A stretch of DNA of 64,000 nt from Chlamydomonas sphaeroides. Its lineage: Eukaryota > Chlorophyta > Chlorophyceae > Chlamydomonadales > Chlamydomonadaceae. The stretch is taken from positions 1,438 to 65,437 of the forward strand of contig BDDC01000307.1 in assembly GCA_001662425.1 (NCBI GenBank). The letters run 5' to 3'. Positions within the stretch are counted from its first letter, which is position 1, and every line of letters starts with the position of its first letter. The notes under the pieces were generated by a model. It had not been told where the DNA came from, did not search any database, and worked only from the letters and a program-made list of their open reading frames with translations. Positions 53,601-64,000 of the stretch are shown here, one piece after another. A program made the position numbers and the translations under genes.

Positions 53601-56600
53601 TACCTGTACTCGGAGGACGACGACAGCAAGTACTACGGGCACGAGGAGGTGTTCATGGTGCGTGCAGGGGCGCAAGGGGGCACGGCGGGGAATCGGCGGG
53701 CTATGTTGCTGTCGGATTTGTGCAGGTCGCCGTGCTGTCAACCCATGCGGACGCATCTTAACCGCAAAGGGCGGCGGGCAACTCGGGGTGCCTGCCGTAC
53801 ATCACAACCCGTACACCCCGCCCGTACGCAGGCCATGTCGTACCACCTGGCTGTGGGCAACCTGGTGGCAGCCGCCACCACGGGCACCGAGGACGACGCG
53901 GTGGTGGACGGCATGGTGCGGGGCCACGCCTACACCGTGGTGGCGGCGGTGCCGGTGTCCAGCAGCCGGGGGCAGGTGCTGCTGGTGCAGGTGAGGAGGA
54001 GGCGAGGTCGGGGAAGGGCGGGGAACAGGGAAGGGGGGAGGGCGTGTGTGTATGGTGAGCAGGGGCACGCCGTGGCCAGCAGCCGGGGGCAGGTGCTGCT
54101 GGTGCAGGTTAGGAGGAGGCGGCGGAAGGGTGAGGGAAGGCGGAGAGGAGGGGGCAGGTGCTGTTGGTTCAGGTTCAGCGGCAAGGGAAGTCTTCTTGGG
54201 ATGTGGCGGAAGCCGTGACGCCTACGCTGCCCTTTCTTGTGTTTTGTGTTCACCGACGTTCGCGGCGATCGATCCCCCGCAGGTGCGCAACCCGCACGGC
54301 AGCGGCGGCATTGAGTGGAGCGGCGACTGGAGCGACCGCAGCACACTGTGGGTCAAGCACCCCGAGGTGAGGGTCAGGGGCGTGGCGCAGAGGGCGAGGG
54401 GCCCGTGGCTGGCGGAACCCCTCCTTGCCTCCTGTGGGGTGGGCGAATGGCTGTGGCCGCGAGCTCTGCGTGGCTAGCGGTGGGCAGCAAGGACGCGGAC
54501 GCCTGCCGTGGGATGCATAGCGGTGGGCCAAGCACCCACAGCTGGGGAGGGGCCTCAGCGGCCGTTGTCGGGTTGATCTGCTCGGTTCAAATAGCCCTGA
54601 GAGCCCTCCCTCCCCCTGCCGACAGGTGGCGGCTGCCGTGGGCTACACGCCGCCCGCCTCCGTGACGGGGCCCGCCGCCACCGACGGCTACTTCTGGTGC
54701 GCACCCCGGGGCTGGGGAAGCGTGTTCTGAGACCGTGCGCTGCGCTGCCTGCGCGGTGGGCACACGGCCGCGCCCATCGGGCCGCCCCTGCTCCGGCAGC
54801 AGACGCCTGTCCGTGGCGCCCGAAGGTGGCGGCCCGAGCGCGCCGTCTGCTGACCGCCCGCCCGATTGCCTGCCTCCCCGCCCTCTCCGCACCCCAGGAT
54901 GGAGATGAAGGACTTCATCAACCACTTCAAGGAGGTCACCTTCTGCTGCGCGTGAGGCGCCGATAGCGGTCGTGCACCATTGCCTATGCCGCCGCAGTGC
55001 ACCCGAGCTAAGGCCTGGCCCTAACCGTCGTTGTCTGACCTTCGGCGCTGACCCTGGCCCGTGCGCCCCCTCCCTGGCCCCTCCTCGCAGCAACGGCTTT
55101 GACTATGTGGAGGACGAGCAGGCGGGCTGGCAGGAGGTGTTCAACGTGAGCGCTACACTCCCGAGATTGCACTTTGGGTACCGGTAGTTGACTAAGCTAT
55201 GTTAGGTAGTGCTTGTGTGGTTGCCCACCGGCATGCGGCATGCCGAGAGTGGTCATACGGTCAGCTATCGATGTGCGGCAACCGGGCACGGTAGCTGGCA
55301 GCTAGTTTTCATAATATGCGGCGGGGCCCTGTGAGGTCTGCAGAAGCGACCAGGAACCCCTCCACGCTGCTGCCCTATCGCGCTGCCCGCTACATTCCAA
55401 CCACCCCGCCCCAACCGCAACCCAGACGCACCGCAGCCTTACGCCCCCGCCCTGCATCTTGACCCGCCCCACCCTACCCGCACCATCGGACCCCTTCTTC
55501 CCCAACGACCACGGCCTGGCTCCACCGCACCCAGACGCACCGCCTCCCGCCCCGGGCCCCTCCTCGCAGGACCCCTCCTTCCCGCACGACCACCGCAGCC
55601 TGGGCGACTACAAGTTCATCTACAACGGCAGCCCCATGGTGGGCCAGCCGCTGGACGACATCATCAAGTGGTGAGCGCCAGAGCCAGAGCTGGGGAGCTG
55701 CGCGCGTGCGGCCGCAGCCGTGTACGGCACCAGCACTTCCCTGCCCTGCCGCTACTGTCCTTGCCCCCTGCCGGCCCGCCTGACCCGAGACCATCTAGCC
55801 TCGTCATGCCTCGTCATGCCCGCCCCCCATCCTGCCCCCCAGGCTGCGGCTCAAGGACATTGCCGCGCCGGAGCAGTTCCGGAGGGGCACCCGCGGGCTG
55901 CGGCTGTTCACGGGCGGAGGCACGCACCCAGATGACATCGACGGCGGGTGAGGCGACAGGGCTGTGGCATGTTGGCACATGCAGTGGGATGGATGGACAT
56001 GGGGGCGGCACAAGGACTACAATGACGACGGGTCGGGCGATATGGCCACACATATGGTACTGCAGTGTCCATGGGGGCATCCTCGTTGGCACACGCGTCA
56101 GCTCTCCTCTGCCTCGGCGTCCTTCACGGGGGCCCCCACACCCAGATACGCACCCGTGCACACAGCGCCAACACCTCCTTACCGCCTCCCTCCCCCGCCC
56201 GCACCGGCGGCCCCATGGTGGCCGTGGCGCGCCTTCGTTCACACGCGCGCATACCCAGACACATGCACACCGTCTGTTCTACACAACACTTGAACACACC
56301 CCTATTTCTGGACACACCCCTCAACCCGCTCTACCCTCCCCGCCCCCGCCCCCTCGCCCCCACCAGCACCAGCGGCCTCATGGTGGCCATGGCCTGCCTT
56401 GCCAACCGGCCGGGGGCCGTGGAGGAGGTGCGGCCCAGGGGGGGGGCAACAGGGGGGCATGGGCCCCTTCCCTCCACGATGGAAGGGCACACACCTGAGC
56501 TGGGGATAGAGAGGCCACGCCTGGCGCTGTGCAGGACCGGGCCGGGCCGGGCCGGGCCGGGCCGGGCCGGGCCGGGCCGGACCGCGCTACCGCATAGCAG

Positions 56601-59600
56601 AGGCGGCAGGGCAGTGCAGGGCCCTACCCACGTCCCGTGCCCCTCCCCGCAGATGTTCCTGAGCGGCAAGGAGTACCGGCCCGACGGAGCCTACCAGGTG
56701 CGGGAGCACAGGCAGCACGGCGCAGCGGGCAGCTCCGGTGCTGCGTTGGGCAGGAGGGCGATCCGGTCCTGTGTAGTCTGGTCTCCGTGCATTTCAGCTG
56801 CTGGTGGCGGTACCCAGCAACGCGCCCTCGCCTATGCTGTCCGTGCCGCCTGCCCTCCCCCAGGTCCGGCTGTACGACCCCATGCGGCCCGGTGTGGCCA
56901 GCATCAAGCCCTTTGACGACTGGTGAGCCAGGGGCCGGGCTGCCCCCCTACAGGGATACCATCAGGGCTACCCACAGGGCTTCCCGCAGGGCCACCTTGT
57001 TGAGCAGCCCCGTTGCTAGCTTTCTCTAGCCCCTTCTACCACCACACCGAGCCCCCCCCATCTCCTTCCTCGCTCCTGCCCCTGCCCTCAGGATCCCCTG
57101 CTTCAACGGCAACCCCATCTCCAAGACCCGCATCCTGGGCAGCGAGGTGTGGGTGCTGCTGCTGGAGAAGGCCGTGGCGCGGCTGGTGGTAAGTGGGGGA
57201 ACGGGCAACATGGGGCGCAGTCGAGCCGGGGCAAATCTAGGCCAGGCCAGGCCGCCGCCATGTGGGAGAGGCAGGTCCGTGCGAGTGTGCCCTTCCGCAT
57301 GTCCCCTGCCGTTGATACCTCTCCTGCCCATCCCCAACCTCAACCTGCCACCCGTCCTCGCCGTCCCCCAACCTCTGCCGTACAGGAGTCGTACAGCAAG
57401 GTCTCAATGTGGGGTGTGCAGGTGCGCCGGCGAAGTGGGCCGGGGCGGGTGGGGCGCCTGGGCCGCCAGCGCTGCGGAAGGGATGAGGTAGTTGGCTGAG
57501 AGCGTGCCGTAACAAACCGTAGCGTACTCGCGGCAGCACGGGGATCGGCCTCACGGACGAAGCATGTGCCGCGTATGTGCGCCGACGGCTTCTCATATGC
57601 GTCTGCGCCGCTGTCAACCTGCCCGGCGCCCCCAGGTGTGCTGGGCGCTGGCCTGCCTCACGGGCGAGTACACCTGCCTCGCCATGTGGGACGACGGCAA
57701 GGAGGTGAGGGCGCGGCGGGGTGGGACGGGTACGTGGGCGGGCGGAAGGCGCCACGTGGTGCGGGAAACAGGGCTGTAGCTGGGTTGGAAGCGGATTGCC
57801 CCCAGACTGCGGCTGGTGCTCCAGGAGCGGCCAGCCCCGACACGAACCCCAACACATCTCCCCCTCCCGGTTCCACCTTGCCACTTCACAGCGCTGGCGG
57901 CGCCTGGAGCTGGTGTTCCAGGAGCGGCAGCCCGCGCAGTACCGCGCCGAGTACGCCAGCGACGAGAAGAGCCTGCTGGAGGCGGACGACCTGTTCAGGG
58001 TGGGGCTGGGGAGGCAAGGGCAGGCCGGCAGCGGGCGAGCACACGGGCCCCAACGTTCCGTCGGCGGCAGCCCAGCGAACGGGTCCCATGTCCCAGGCCC
58101 CATCCTATCAAGGCGGCGATGCCTTGCTCGGCTTGCGGCCACAGCCAGCCAGCACGCCCCCTCCATGCCCCCCCCATCCATGCCCCCCTATGCTCGCGCA
58201 TTCGGCGGTCGAGACGTCTGCCCGTTGCTCCTCGCCCTCCCTCCCCGCAGACGCTGCTGACGCAGCTGCCGCTGGGATGCCTGGTGGCTGCGGAGACGGA
58301 CAAGGCCGACGTGGCGTCCGACACGACGGGCCTGGCCAAGGGGCGGACGTACAGCGTGCTGGACGCGAGGTGGGGGTGAAGGGGCTGGGAGGCAAGAGGG
58401 AGGGGGCTGCCAGAGCGCGTACGTGTGTGGGCGGGGCACGGAATGGGCCGTTCCGTTGGGCTCGAGGCAGCTTGACGCTCCTGCCGCCTCCTTGCCCGAG
58501 CTTCTGGCTTCAAGGTTGCGTACTCATCCGTACTTCCTTTGATGCATTCGCCCCCTTCGCAGGCACGTCAGCCTGGCGGACGGCAGCGACGTGCCCTCCA
58601 CCTCGTCGCCCGCGGCCTTGGCGGGGAGAGCGGTCCGGCTCGTCAAGGTGAGCGCGGCCGGGGCCGGGGGCCGGGGCTGGCGGGCAGGAGGCGCGGCGCG
58701 GCGCGGGCAGCAGCAGGGGCCAGGCAGCCCGGGTGGCGACGGCGTGTGCTGCTTGCTGGGGGGCGGGGGGTTCCAAAGGCAGACGGCTGAGCACAGGAGC
58801 GGTGGCATAAGCTGGGCTGTGTCTTGGTCTGCTACGCACCCAGTCCTGTGCCGTCCGGTCTCCCCCCCCCCCCCCCCCCCCCNNNNNNNNNNNNNNNNNN
58901 NNNNNNNNNNNNNNNNNNNNNNNNNNNNNNNNNNNNNNNNNNNNNNNNNNNNNNNNNNNNNNNNNNNNNNNNNNNNNNNNNNNNNNNNNNNNNNNNNNNN
59001 NNNNNNNNNNNNNNNNNNNNNNNNNNNNNNNNNNNNNNNNNNNNNNNNNNNNNNNNNNNNNNNNNNNNNNNNNNNNNNNNNNNNNNNNNNNNNNNNNNNN
59101 NNNNNNNNNNNNNNNNNNNNNNNNNNNNNNNNNNNNNNNNNNNNNNNNNNNNNNNNNNNNNNNNNNNNNNNNNNNNNNNNNNNNNNNNNNNNNNNNNNNN
59201 NNNNNNNNNNNNNNNNNNNNNNNNNNNNNNNNNNNNNNNNNNNNNNNNNNNNNGTTGCCGGGCCGGGGGCCGCGGTGGGATGCCCTTAAGCTGTGGAGCC
59301 ATTTGTGGCCTGCGCTTGTGGCTGAGCTTGCAAGCACCTGGCGGGGCTCCTCCGCGGCTAGGGCTGCCCGGTTCCGTGCTGAACCTACATCAAGTATCAC
59401 AGAGATCACACACTTGCATGTTGAGTTTGTAGATGTCATCCAAGTAGTTTGTCGACGACTCGGCAGCGGCACATCGGTGGCTGCTGGCTTGCTAGCGGCG
59501 CGCCCCCTCGCTGGCCTCACCTGTTGCTGCCGCGCCGCCCCCGCAGAACGAGTGGCGCGGCGATTGGAGCGATGGCAGCGGCCGCTGGGACCAGCACCCC

Positions 59601-61003
59601 GCGGTGAGCACTGAGGACCGGGGCCGCGAGGGGGGCCATCGGGGGCGGGGTGTCGCACGCCGCTCTGATCAGCACGCGCCCCCCATCCCCAGCACTGCGG
59701 TGTGCGTGCTGGGATGCTGACAGCAATTAACCCCCTCAACTCTTCCTCTGGGCCGTCAGGTGGCGGCGAGTCTGGGCTACCAGCGCGAGGCCGAGCTGCC
59801 GGGCGCGGGCGGCGGCGGCGGCTGGGGCCCAAGCACCTCGGGGCGGCGGGACGGATCGTTCTGGATGTCCTGGGAGGACTTTACGACCTACTACCGGCAG
59901 CTCACGCTGTGCGGCAACGGGTGAGCGCATGGCGGGGGCTGGGTGGGCGTGGGCGGCGGGAGTGTGGCTGGGTGGGGGTCCGCGTTTGGAGGTGGCGGCA
60001 CCCGGCAAGGCGCGGGTGACGCTGGGCGGGGGTGCTTGGGGCCCTTAATATGGAGGCCTGGGTGCGACCCGTGCTGGATAAGTGCAGAGGGCAAGGTCAG
60101 GCCCTGCACGGCGGCCTGCACGGAAGCCCCCTCACGCCCAAACCCGCACTGCGCTCCCTCACCACCATCGGCCCGTCAGGCTCAAGGGCAAGGACAAGCC
60201 GTGGCTGGCGCGGGAAGACGACCTGGCGACGGCGCGGCGGCGGCTGGCGGAGGCGCGGCGGCGGCAGCAGCTGGCGGCGGAGCGGGTGCGCCGCAACGGG
60301 CGGCGGCTTTTTGGGGCTTGCCTGTCTGTGCGGGCTCGACGGCAGGCGCTGCGTCCCCGCCAGCCGCATGTTGGCAAGGGGCGCTCGGCGCTGGTGTGGC
60401 CCTGACGGCTGGTGTGGGTGCGCTGCGCCGAGCCATGCCGCCTCCATCACAACCCGCCCACTGACCCATCCGCCCTTCAAACAGGAAGCTCTGGAGGACT
60501 CGCTGCATTCGGAGCTGCGGCGGCGCGCGCTGGATCGGGCAGCCGGTTCGGGCGGCCCCTCGGCCCACATCTTTGCCAAGGCAGCCATCACCGCCTCCGC
60601 CGCAGCGCCCAAGCGGCAAGAGCCGCAGCCGCCGCCGCCCCCGCCGCCGCCGCCGATGATGTCGGCGGGGCCAGTGCAGGCGGTGATGCTGGCGGCGGCG
60701 GCGCCGGGACCGCACTCGGGGTCGGGCGGCGGTGCGGCGTCGCTGGCCGCGGCGGCGCCGGTGGTGGCGCCGTCGAAGCCTTCGACGCCCCGGGCTCAGG
60801 TGGTCGCTTCCTCGGCGTTCGGCGGGGAAGCGGCGGGGGGCGGGAAAGGGGGCGGCGGGGGGCCTTCGGCAGCGGGCGGAGGGGGGCCGGCGGCAGCAGT
60901 AGGGCCGGGCGGTGCGCAAGACCCGCCGCCTGCCACGGGCCGGCCCGTGGTGGTGGTGGTGGAGGTGCAGAGCAAGGGCTGCAGGCTGTGCGCCGTCATG
61001 TAG
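50668..61003 (+). CDS. Tandem-domain calpain: active CysPc, then degenerate CysPc, C-terminal CaaX
   Basis: C2-family cysteine protease, about 30 exons. Proposed exon 1 (50668-50706, MPFQLLSQKPSFQ) joins DPDFRPVDD (51308-51473) through a GC-AG intron; ATG 51269 is the fallback start. Domain 1 has INQGTLGNCWLLSSLACLA (Cys; exon from 51868), IPVW...EAWVLILEKAMAKYIGSY, RGHAYTVV (His; near 53925), RNPHGSGGIEW (Asn; near 54295; family usually NPWG), then GYFWMEMKDFINHF. Domain 2 repeats the same order from DPSFPHDHRSLGDY (near 55570): RGLRLFTGG, LMVAMACLANRPGAVEE, SEVWVLLLEKAVARLVE, RWRRLELVFQE, GLAKGRTYSVLDA, an assembly gap, EWRGDWSDGSGRW and GSFWMSWEDFTTYYRQL. The catalytic Cys and His positions are Ser/Gly and Arg. 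A charged helical segment, a Pro/Gly/Ala-rich stretch and the terminal CRLCAVM follow; CAVM fits a farnesylation box with a second nearby Cys. It would act on cytosolic proteins at membranes. No EF-hands were seen. Confidence 0.85.
53959..54172 (+). repeat. Exon-end duplicated twice into the next calpain intron
   Basis: The last ~35 bases of the exon ending SSSRGQVLLVQ, with its GT donor, recur at about 54080 and, in shortened form, at about 54152. The reading frame stays open across the copies, so the intron donor could be used at more than one place. Confidence 0.8.
56537..56580. repeat. GGGCC pentamer microsatellite in a calpain intron
   Basis: About nine perfect copies of GGGCC between the LANRPGAVEE and MFLSGKEYRP exons. 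Confidence 0.92.
58862..59253. other. Poly-C tract and assembly gap (371 N) in calpain domain 2
   Basis: 21 consecutive C residues (58862-58882) run directly into N (58883-59253). The gap removes the exon that would hold the third catalytic residue (Asn) position of domain 2. Confidence 0.95.
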
Positions 61004-61597
61004 AGCGGTCGCGGCATTGGACGCAGCGGACTGAGCTGGGATGCTTGGGGATGCGCTCAACAACCTCCAACCAGGTCGGGCGCCTCAAGCGATGATGTAA
61101 TCGGGAACTTGTGCGAGTCACGGCGTCATGGGCTGCTCAGCGCGCAGACGTACTTGGTCGTGGAACGGTGGGAACGAGGGGGGCGCGTTTTGCAGCGTTG
61201 GTTGAGACAAATATGTAGCAAGCATGCGCCTGGCCGCCAACTTAGTGCCACAAGCGTATGAAGTGGCCACTTTTATGTATAGGAGCAAGCTGGCAGCCGG
61301 AAACGAGGAGAAGGGCCAGGACTAGTCATAGGCGCAACACAACATGGCCACTTCGCTGCCCCTCTCAGTAATCGGTAAGGCTTTCCAGTTTTATATGTTA
61401 TGTGTTCAGGATGATAGATCGGGTCGAGTGCGCATGGTCAGAAACTGTCGTGACGACGTCGTGTTTTGGCGGCCGACCGAACAGACAACTGACCGTATGA
61501 GCTACACCACAGTACACACAATGCACACGTTGCTTGCTCACCCATACCGCTGCCCACTGGCCCAAGGCAGCATGCCGAACTGTCCCTGAGATTGATT
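61004..61597. other. Calpain 3' flank and upstream region of the kinase-like gene
   Basis: The left part is the calpain 3' UTR. The right part is somewhat richer in A/T and should hold the promoter and 5' UTR of the next gene. An 81-residue frame at 61344 has no recognisable features. Confidence 0.5.
61096..61100 (+). terminator. Poly(A) signal (TGTAA) of the calpain gene
   Basis: TGTAA 93 bases after the calpain stop, the typical chlorophyte signal and distance. Confidence 0.6.
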
Positions 61598-64000
61598 ATG
61601 ACTGACCGCTGCAAATTTGCATCAACGACAATGCAACGCCTCAAGAATCTGCTGTGCTGCTATGCGAGTCCCCCAGATAGCTTAAGGGAGCTGAGCGTTG
61701 ACCCAGCAAGGGTGCACGAAGAAGCTGACTACAAGACCGTCAGCTTCTCGCTAAACACGCAGGGCAAAGTGTGCCCAGAGCCAATTATATCTCAGCACAC
61801 AGCGGAGGAGTATGCAGCAGGCGACGCTGGGAGCGAATTGTTGCTATCCGGACTCCTTGCTACCTACACGTTTTTGCGCATCCTCGACTCTGCGGAGGAG
61901 CATTTGACAATCAAAGTCAAAAGCGCTGCCGGCGTGCCGCTTACAGTGACCCTCTTGGTGAGAGCTGCATCGACGAGCACCAATTACAGCTACCTGTGAG
62001 GCCTAGCGGGCACCAACTGCTGCGCGCCTAACCATCGTAATTATTGCATATACAACAGGCTGGTGCCGCGGCGTCGTCGGCAAGGGCCGTCGGCAACCTC
62101 GCACCCCACCTGGGCGTCCTCGCGGTCACTTCCATTTTGCTGACGGAGCATGACCTCGCCGAGGCATGGAAGGAGTGCCGGGTACGTTCGATGTGTTACG
62201 TGTTTTACTTAGGCGTCACGTGCTCGCCAAAAACACCGAGCGGCGTTTTTGCAGATGAGAAAACCGTGCCTCCCCTGTCCCTACCCCAGGCACACGCTGG
62301 CGCGCCACTCGCGGCCCTTGACGCGCATGCAGCGTCGGCGCCACGACGCCTGCTGCACGTCCTCGCAGGCGGCCCCGAGCCCCCCGTTTCGCCAGCCGGC
62401 GCCGACACGCCCGCGCTCCCCCCGCTCCCCGAGCTCCCCGCCGCCGGCGAGCTCGCACGCTCGAACACCGCAGCCTCATGTAGCGGCAGCTTCGCCCCAC
62501 GGGCCGCCGGCGGCCGCGAGCCGAGCATCCCCAACACGCCTGCTGTCGGCCGCCGCTTTTTCTCCAGCCTCGAGGCTGGGCACGTGGGTGCCCACCATGC
62601 CGTCACGCCGCCCGCCTCCACGGCCGGCGGCATGTCGGCAAGGGAGGGCCGCGAGGCGGTGCTCATGGCGCTAGAGGCGATGGGGGCGCGGCCCGGCGAC
62701 GAGCTGGTGGTGGTGACCGCGCAGTGGTAAGCGGGGGTTTCAATGGGGTGAAACCGGGTTTTGCGGCACGGCACGGTACGCGGTACGGCACAGGGTTTCG
62801 CGGCGCGGCGCGTCGGGGGCGGGCGCCGTTCCCAATCAACCGACACACTCGAAACCCTGCGTGCGTCGCGTGGCCTTGCAGGTTGGACGGCGGCACCCTG
62901 CAACAGGCGCTGCTGCCGCAGACCGGCCGCGCCAGCTCGCGTGACACACATGCGCATGTTGCCGCTGCTGCGACTGCGTCCACGCTGCTCTCCTCGGCGC
63001 CCTCCATGTTCGCCGCCGACGCTGACGGCTGGAGCCCGCTCGCGGAGCCGGCGACGCCGGCGGCCAGCGTTTCGCGGCGCGGCCTCCGCGGCGGCGCCGC
63101 CGCCCTGGCGGCGGGCTGGGGCCCTGCCGACAGCGGCTCCTTTGCGGCGGCGGCGGCGGGCGGCGGCGGCGCCGCGGCGCAGAGCAGCAGCGGGCCGCGG
63201 CGGCAGCTTATGAGGAGGGCAGCGCAGATCGCCACGCTGCGCTGCGCGCTGGACGTTGCTCAGGTGCGGTTGGTGGCACGCGTGTCTCGCCTGCCCAGCG
63301 CGGCAGCTAGAGCACGACCACGCACCTCTTCTAACAACATCATTCCGTGCTCGGGACTGCAAGTGGCACGTTGCTTACGCGGCTCGTCGACCTCTGGCCT
63401 GCACCCACCGGCTGCCCTGCGGAACCCGCTGCTGCGCGCCCTTCGTAACGCATCCACCTCCCTCAGGCCCTGGCCGAGGTCCACGAGGCCGGGCTCTTCC
63501 TGCCCCGACTCGACCCCACCGCCCTCACCTGCTGCCGCACCGACGGCCCCGCCGCCCCGGCCGACGGCGACGCCGCCGCGCTCGAAGCGTGCGTCGCCGC
63601 TGCGCCGCTGGGCCGCGTGAGCTGCCGCATCGCACCGCACGTGCTCGCGACGGCGCAGGCGGCGGCGCCGCCGCGGCCCCAGACCGCTGCGGGCGTCCTG
63701 TCCTGCGCCTGCGCCGGCGGCACCGCCCCAGCCAACGCTCGCGGCCTCAGCAGCGCTCCCCCGAGCAGCCGCTCGCTTTTCTCTAGCAGCAACACCGCCG
63801 CCTGGGGCGCGCTGGCGTTCGTGGCGCCCGAGGTCGTCGCCGGCGAGCTGCCGCCAAGCTCCGCCGCCACCGGCGTCGCCGCCGCCGCCGCCAGCGCCGC
63901 CGCCGCTGGCGAGCTGCCGGCGAGCTCGGCCGCCACTCCCACCGGCGCCGCCGCCGCCTGCGAGCGCTGCGGCAGCACGCTGGCGGCTCATCCGTACGAC
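61598..64000 (+). CDS. TKL-like protein kinase-fold gene, probably pseudokinase, 3' end outside window
   Basis: Five exons resolved with matching phases: 61598-61957, 62059-62181, 62290-62726, 62882-63263 and 63467 to the edge. The first true ATG is 61598; ATG 61634 (MQRLKNLLCCYA) is possible. Kinase resemblance lies in exons 3-5: DELVVVTAQW joined to LDGGTLQQALL (hinge and alpha-D pattern of algal TKL kinases), TLRCALDVAQALAEVHEAGL (alpha-E) and GALAFVAPEVVAGE (activation-segment APE). The catalytic loop reads FLPRLDPTALT where HRDLKPxN is expected, and SCRIAPHVL stands where DFG should be, so catalysis is unlikely. I see no glycine-rich loop in exons 1-2. Long Ala/Gly/Ser insertions separate the motifs. 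The frame is open at 64000. The family call rests on short motifs. Confidence 0.6.

Noticed and set aside
61344..61589. 81-residue plus-strand ORF upstream of the kinase-like gene
   Set aside because: No family resemblance and no clear splice into the next exon. More likely 5' UTR or promoter sequence.

Overview
The window is a GC-rich, intron-dense nuclear segment from a green alga, most likely a chlamydomonadalean (volvocine-type) species. The signs are very high GC, many short introns in almost every gene, long Ala/Gly/Pro/Gln-rich insertions in proteins, TGTAA poly(A) signals after stop codons, and a plant-type IAA-amino-acid hydrolase with a KDEL tail beside eukaryotic housekeeping genes (YKT6, SWC2/YL1, SmD2). 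Two runs of N show it is a draft assembly. No bacterial operons, rRNA, CRISPR or clear tRNA were seen. All gene models were spliced by eye from reading frame, GT/GC-AG signals and family motifs.

Layout. 1-1900: no gene, short tandem repeats. 2363-5426 (-): type II membrane GT34-like glycosyltransferase. 6585-10836 (-): secretory M20D amidohydrolase ending in KDEL. 11196-11933 (+): YKT6 SNARE, divergent from the hydrolase and convergent with 13485-16896 (-), SWC2/VPS72 (YL1), which has a five-copy satellite-like array in one intron. 17861-24960 (-): three tandem paralogues of a family I do not recognise, duplicated together with their upstream regions. 27517-39665 (-): a 12-kb gene for a large MscS-family channel with an EF-hand. 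39955-40287 (+): SmD2, divergent from the channel gene. 41173-44465 and 45403-49311 (+): tandem paralogues joining a signal peptide, a TPM domain, a membrane segment and a RING finger split by a long insert. 50668-61003 (+): a two-domain calpain whose second protease domain has lost catalytic residues and whose C terminus is a CaaX box. 61598-64000 (+): the 5' part of a kinase-like gene that appears to be a pseudokinase, cut by the window edge.

The genes do not form one pathway. Three are secretory or membrane-trafficking (GT34, KDEL hydrolase, YKT6), two are nuclear housekeeping (SWC2, SmD2), and several are regulatory or membrane proteins with lineage-specific architecture. The best candidates for something undescribed are the tandem triplet at 17861-24960, the TPM-RING pair, and the tandem active/dead calpain with a prenylation motif. 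GC-AG introns appear at least five times among the introns that could be resolved, which looks high.
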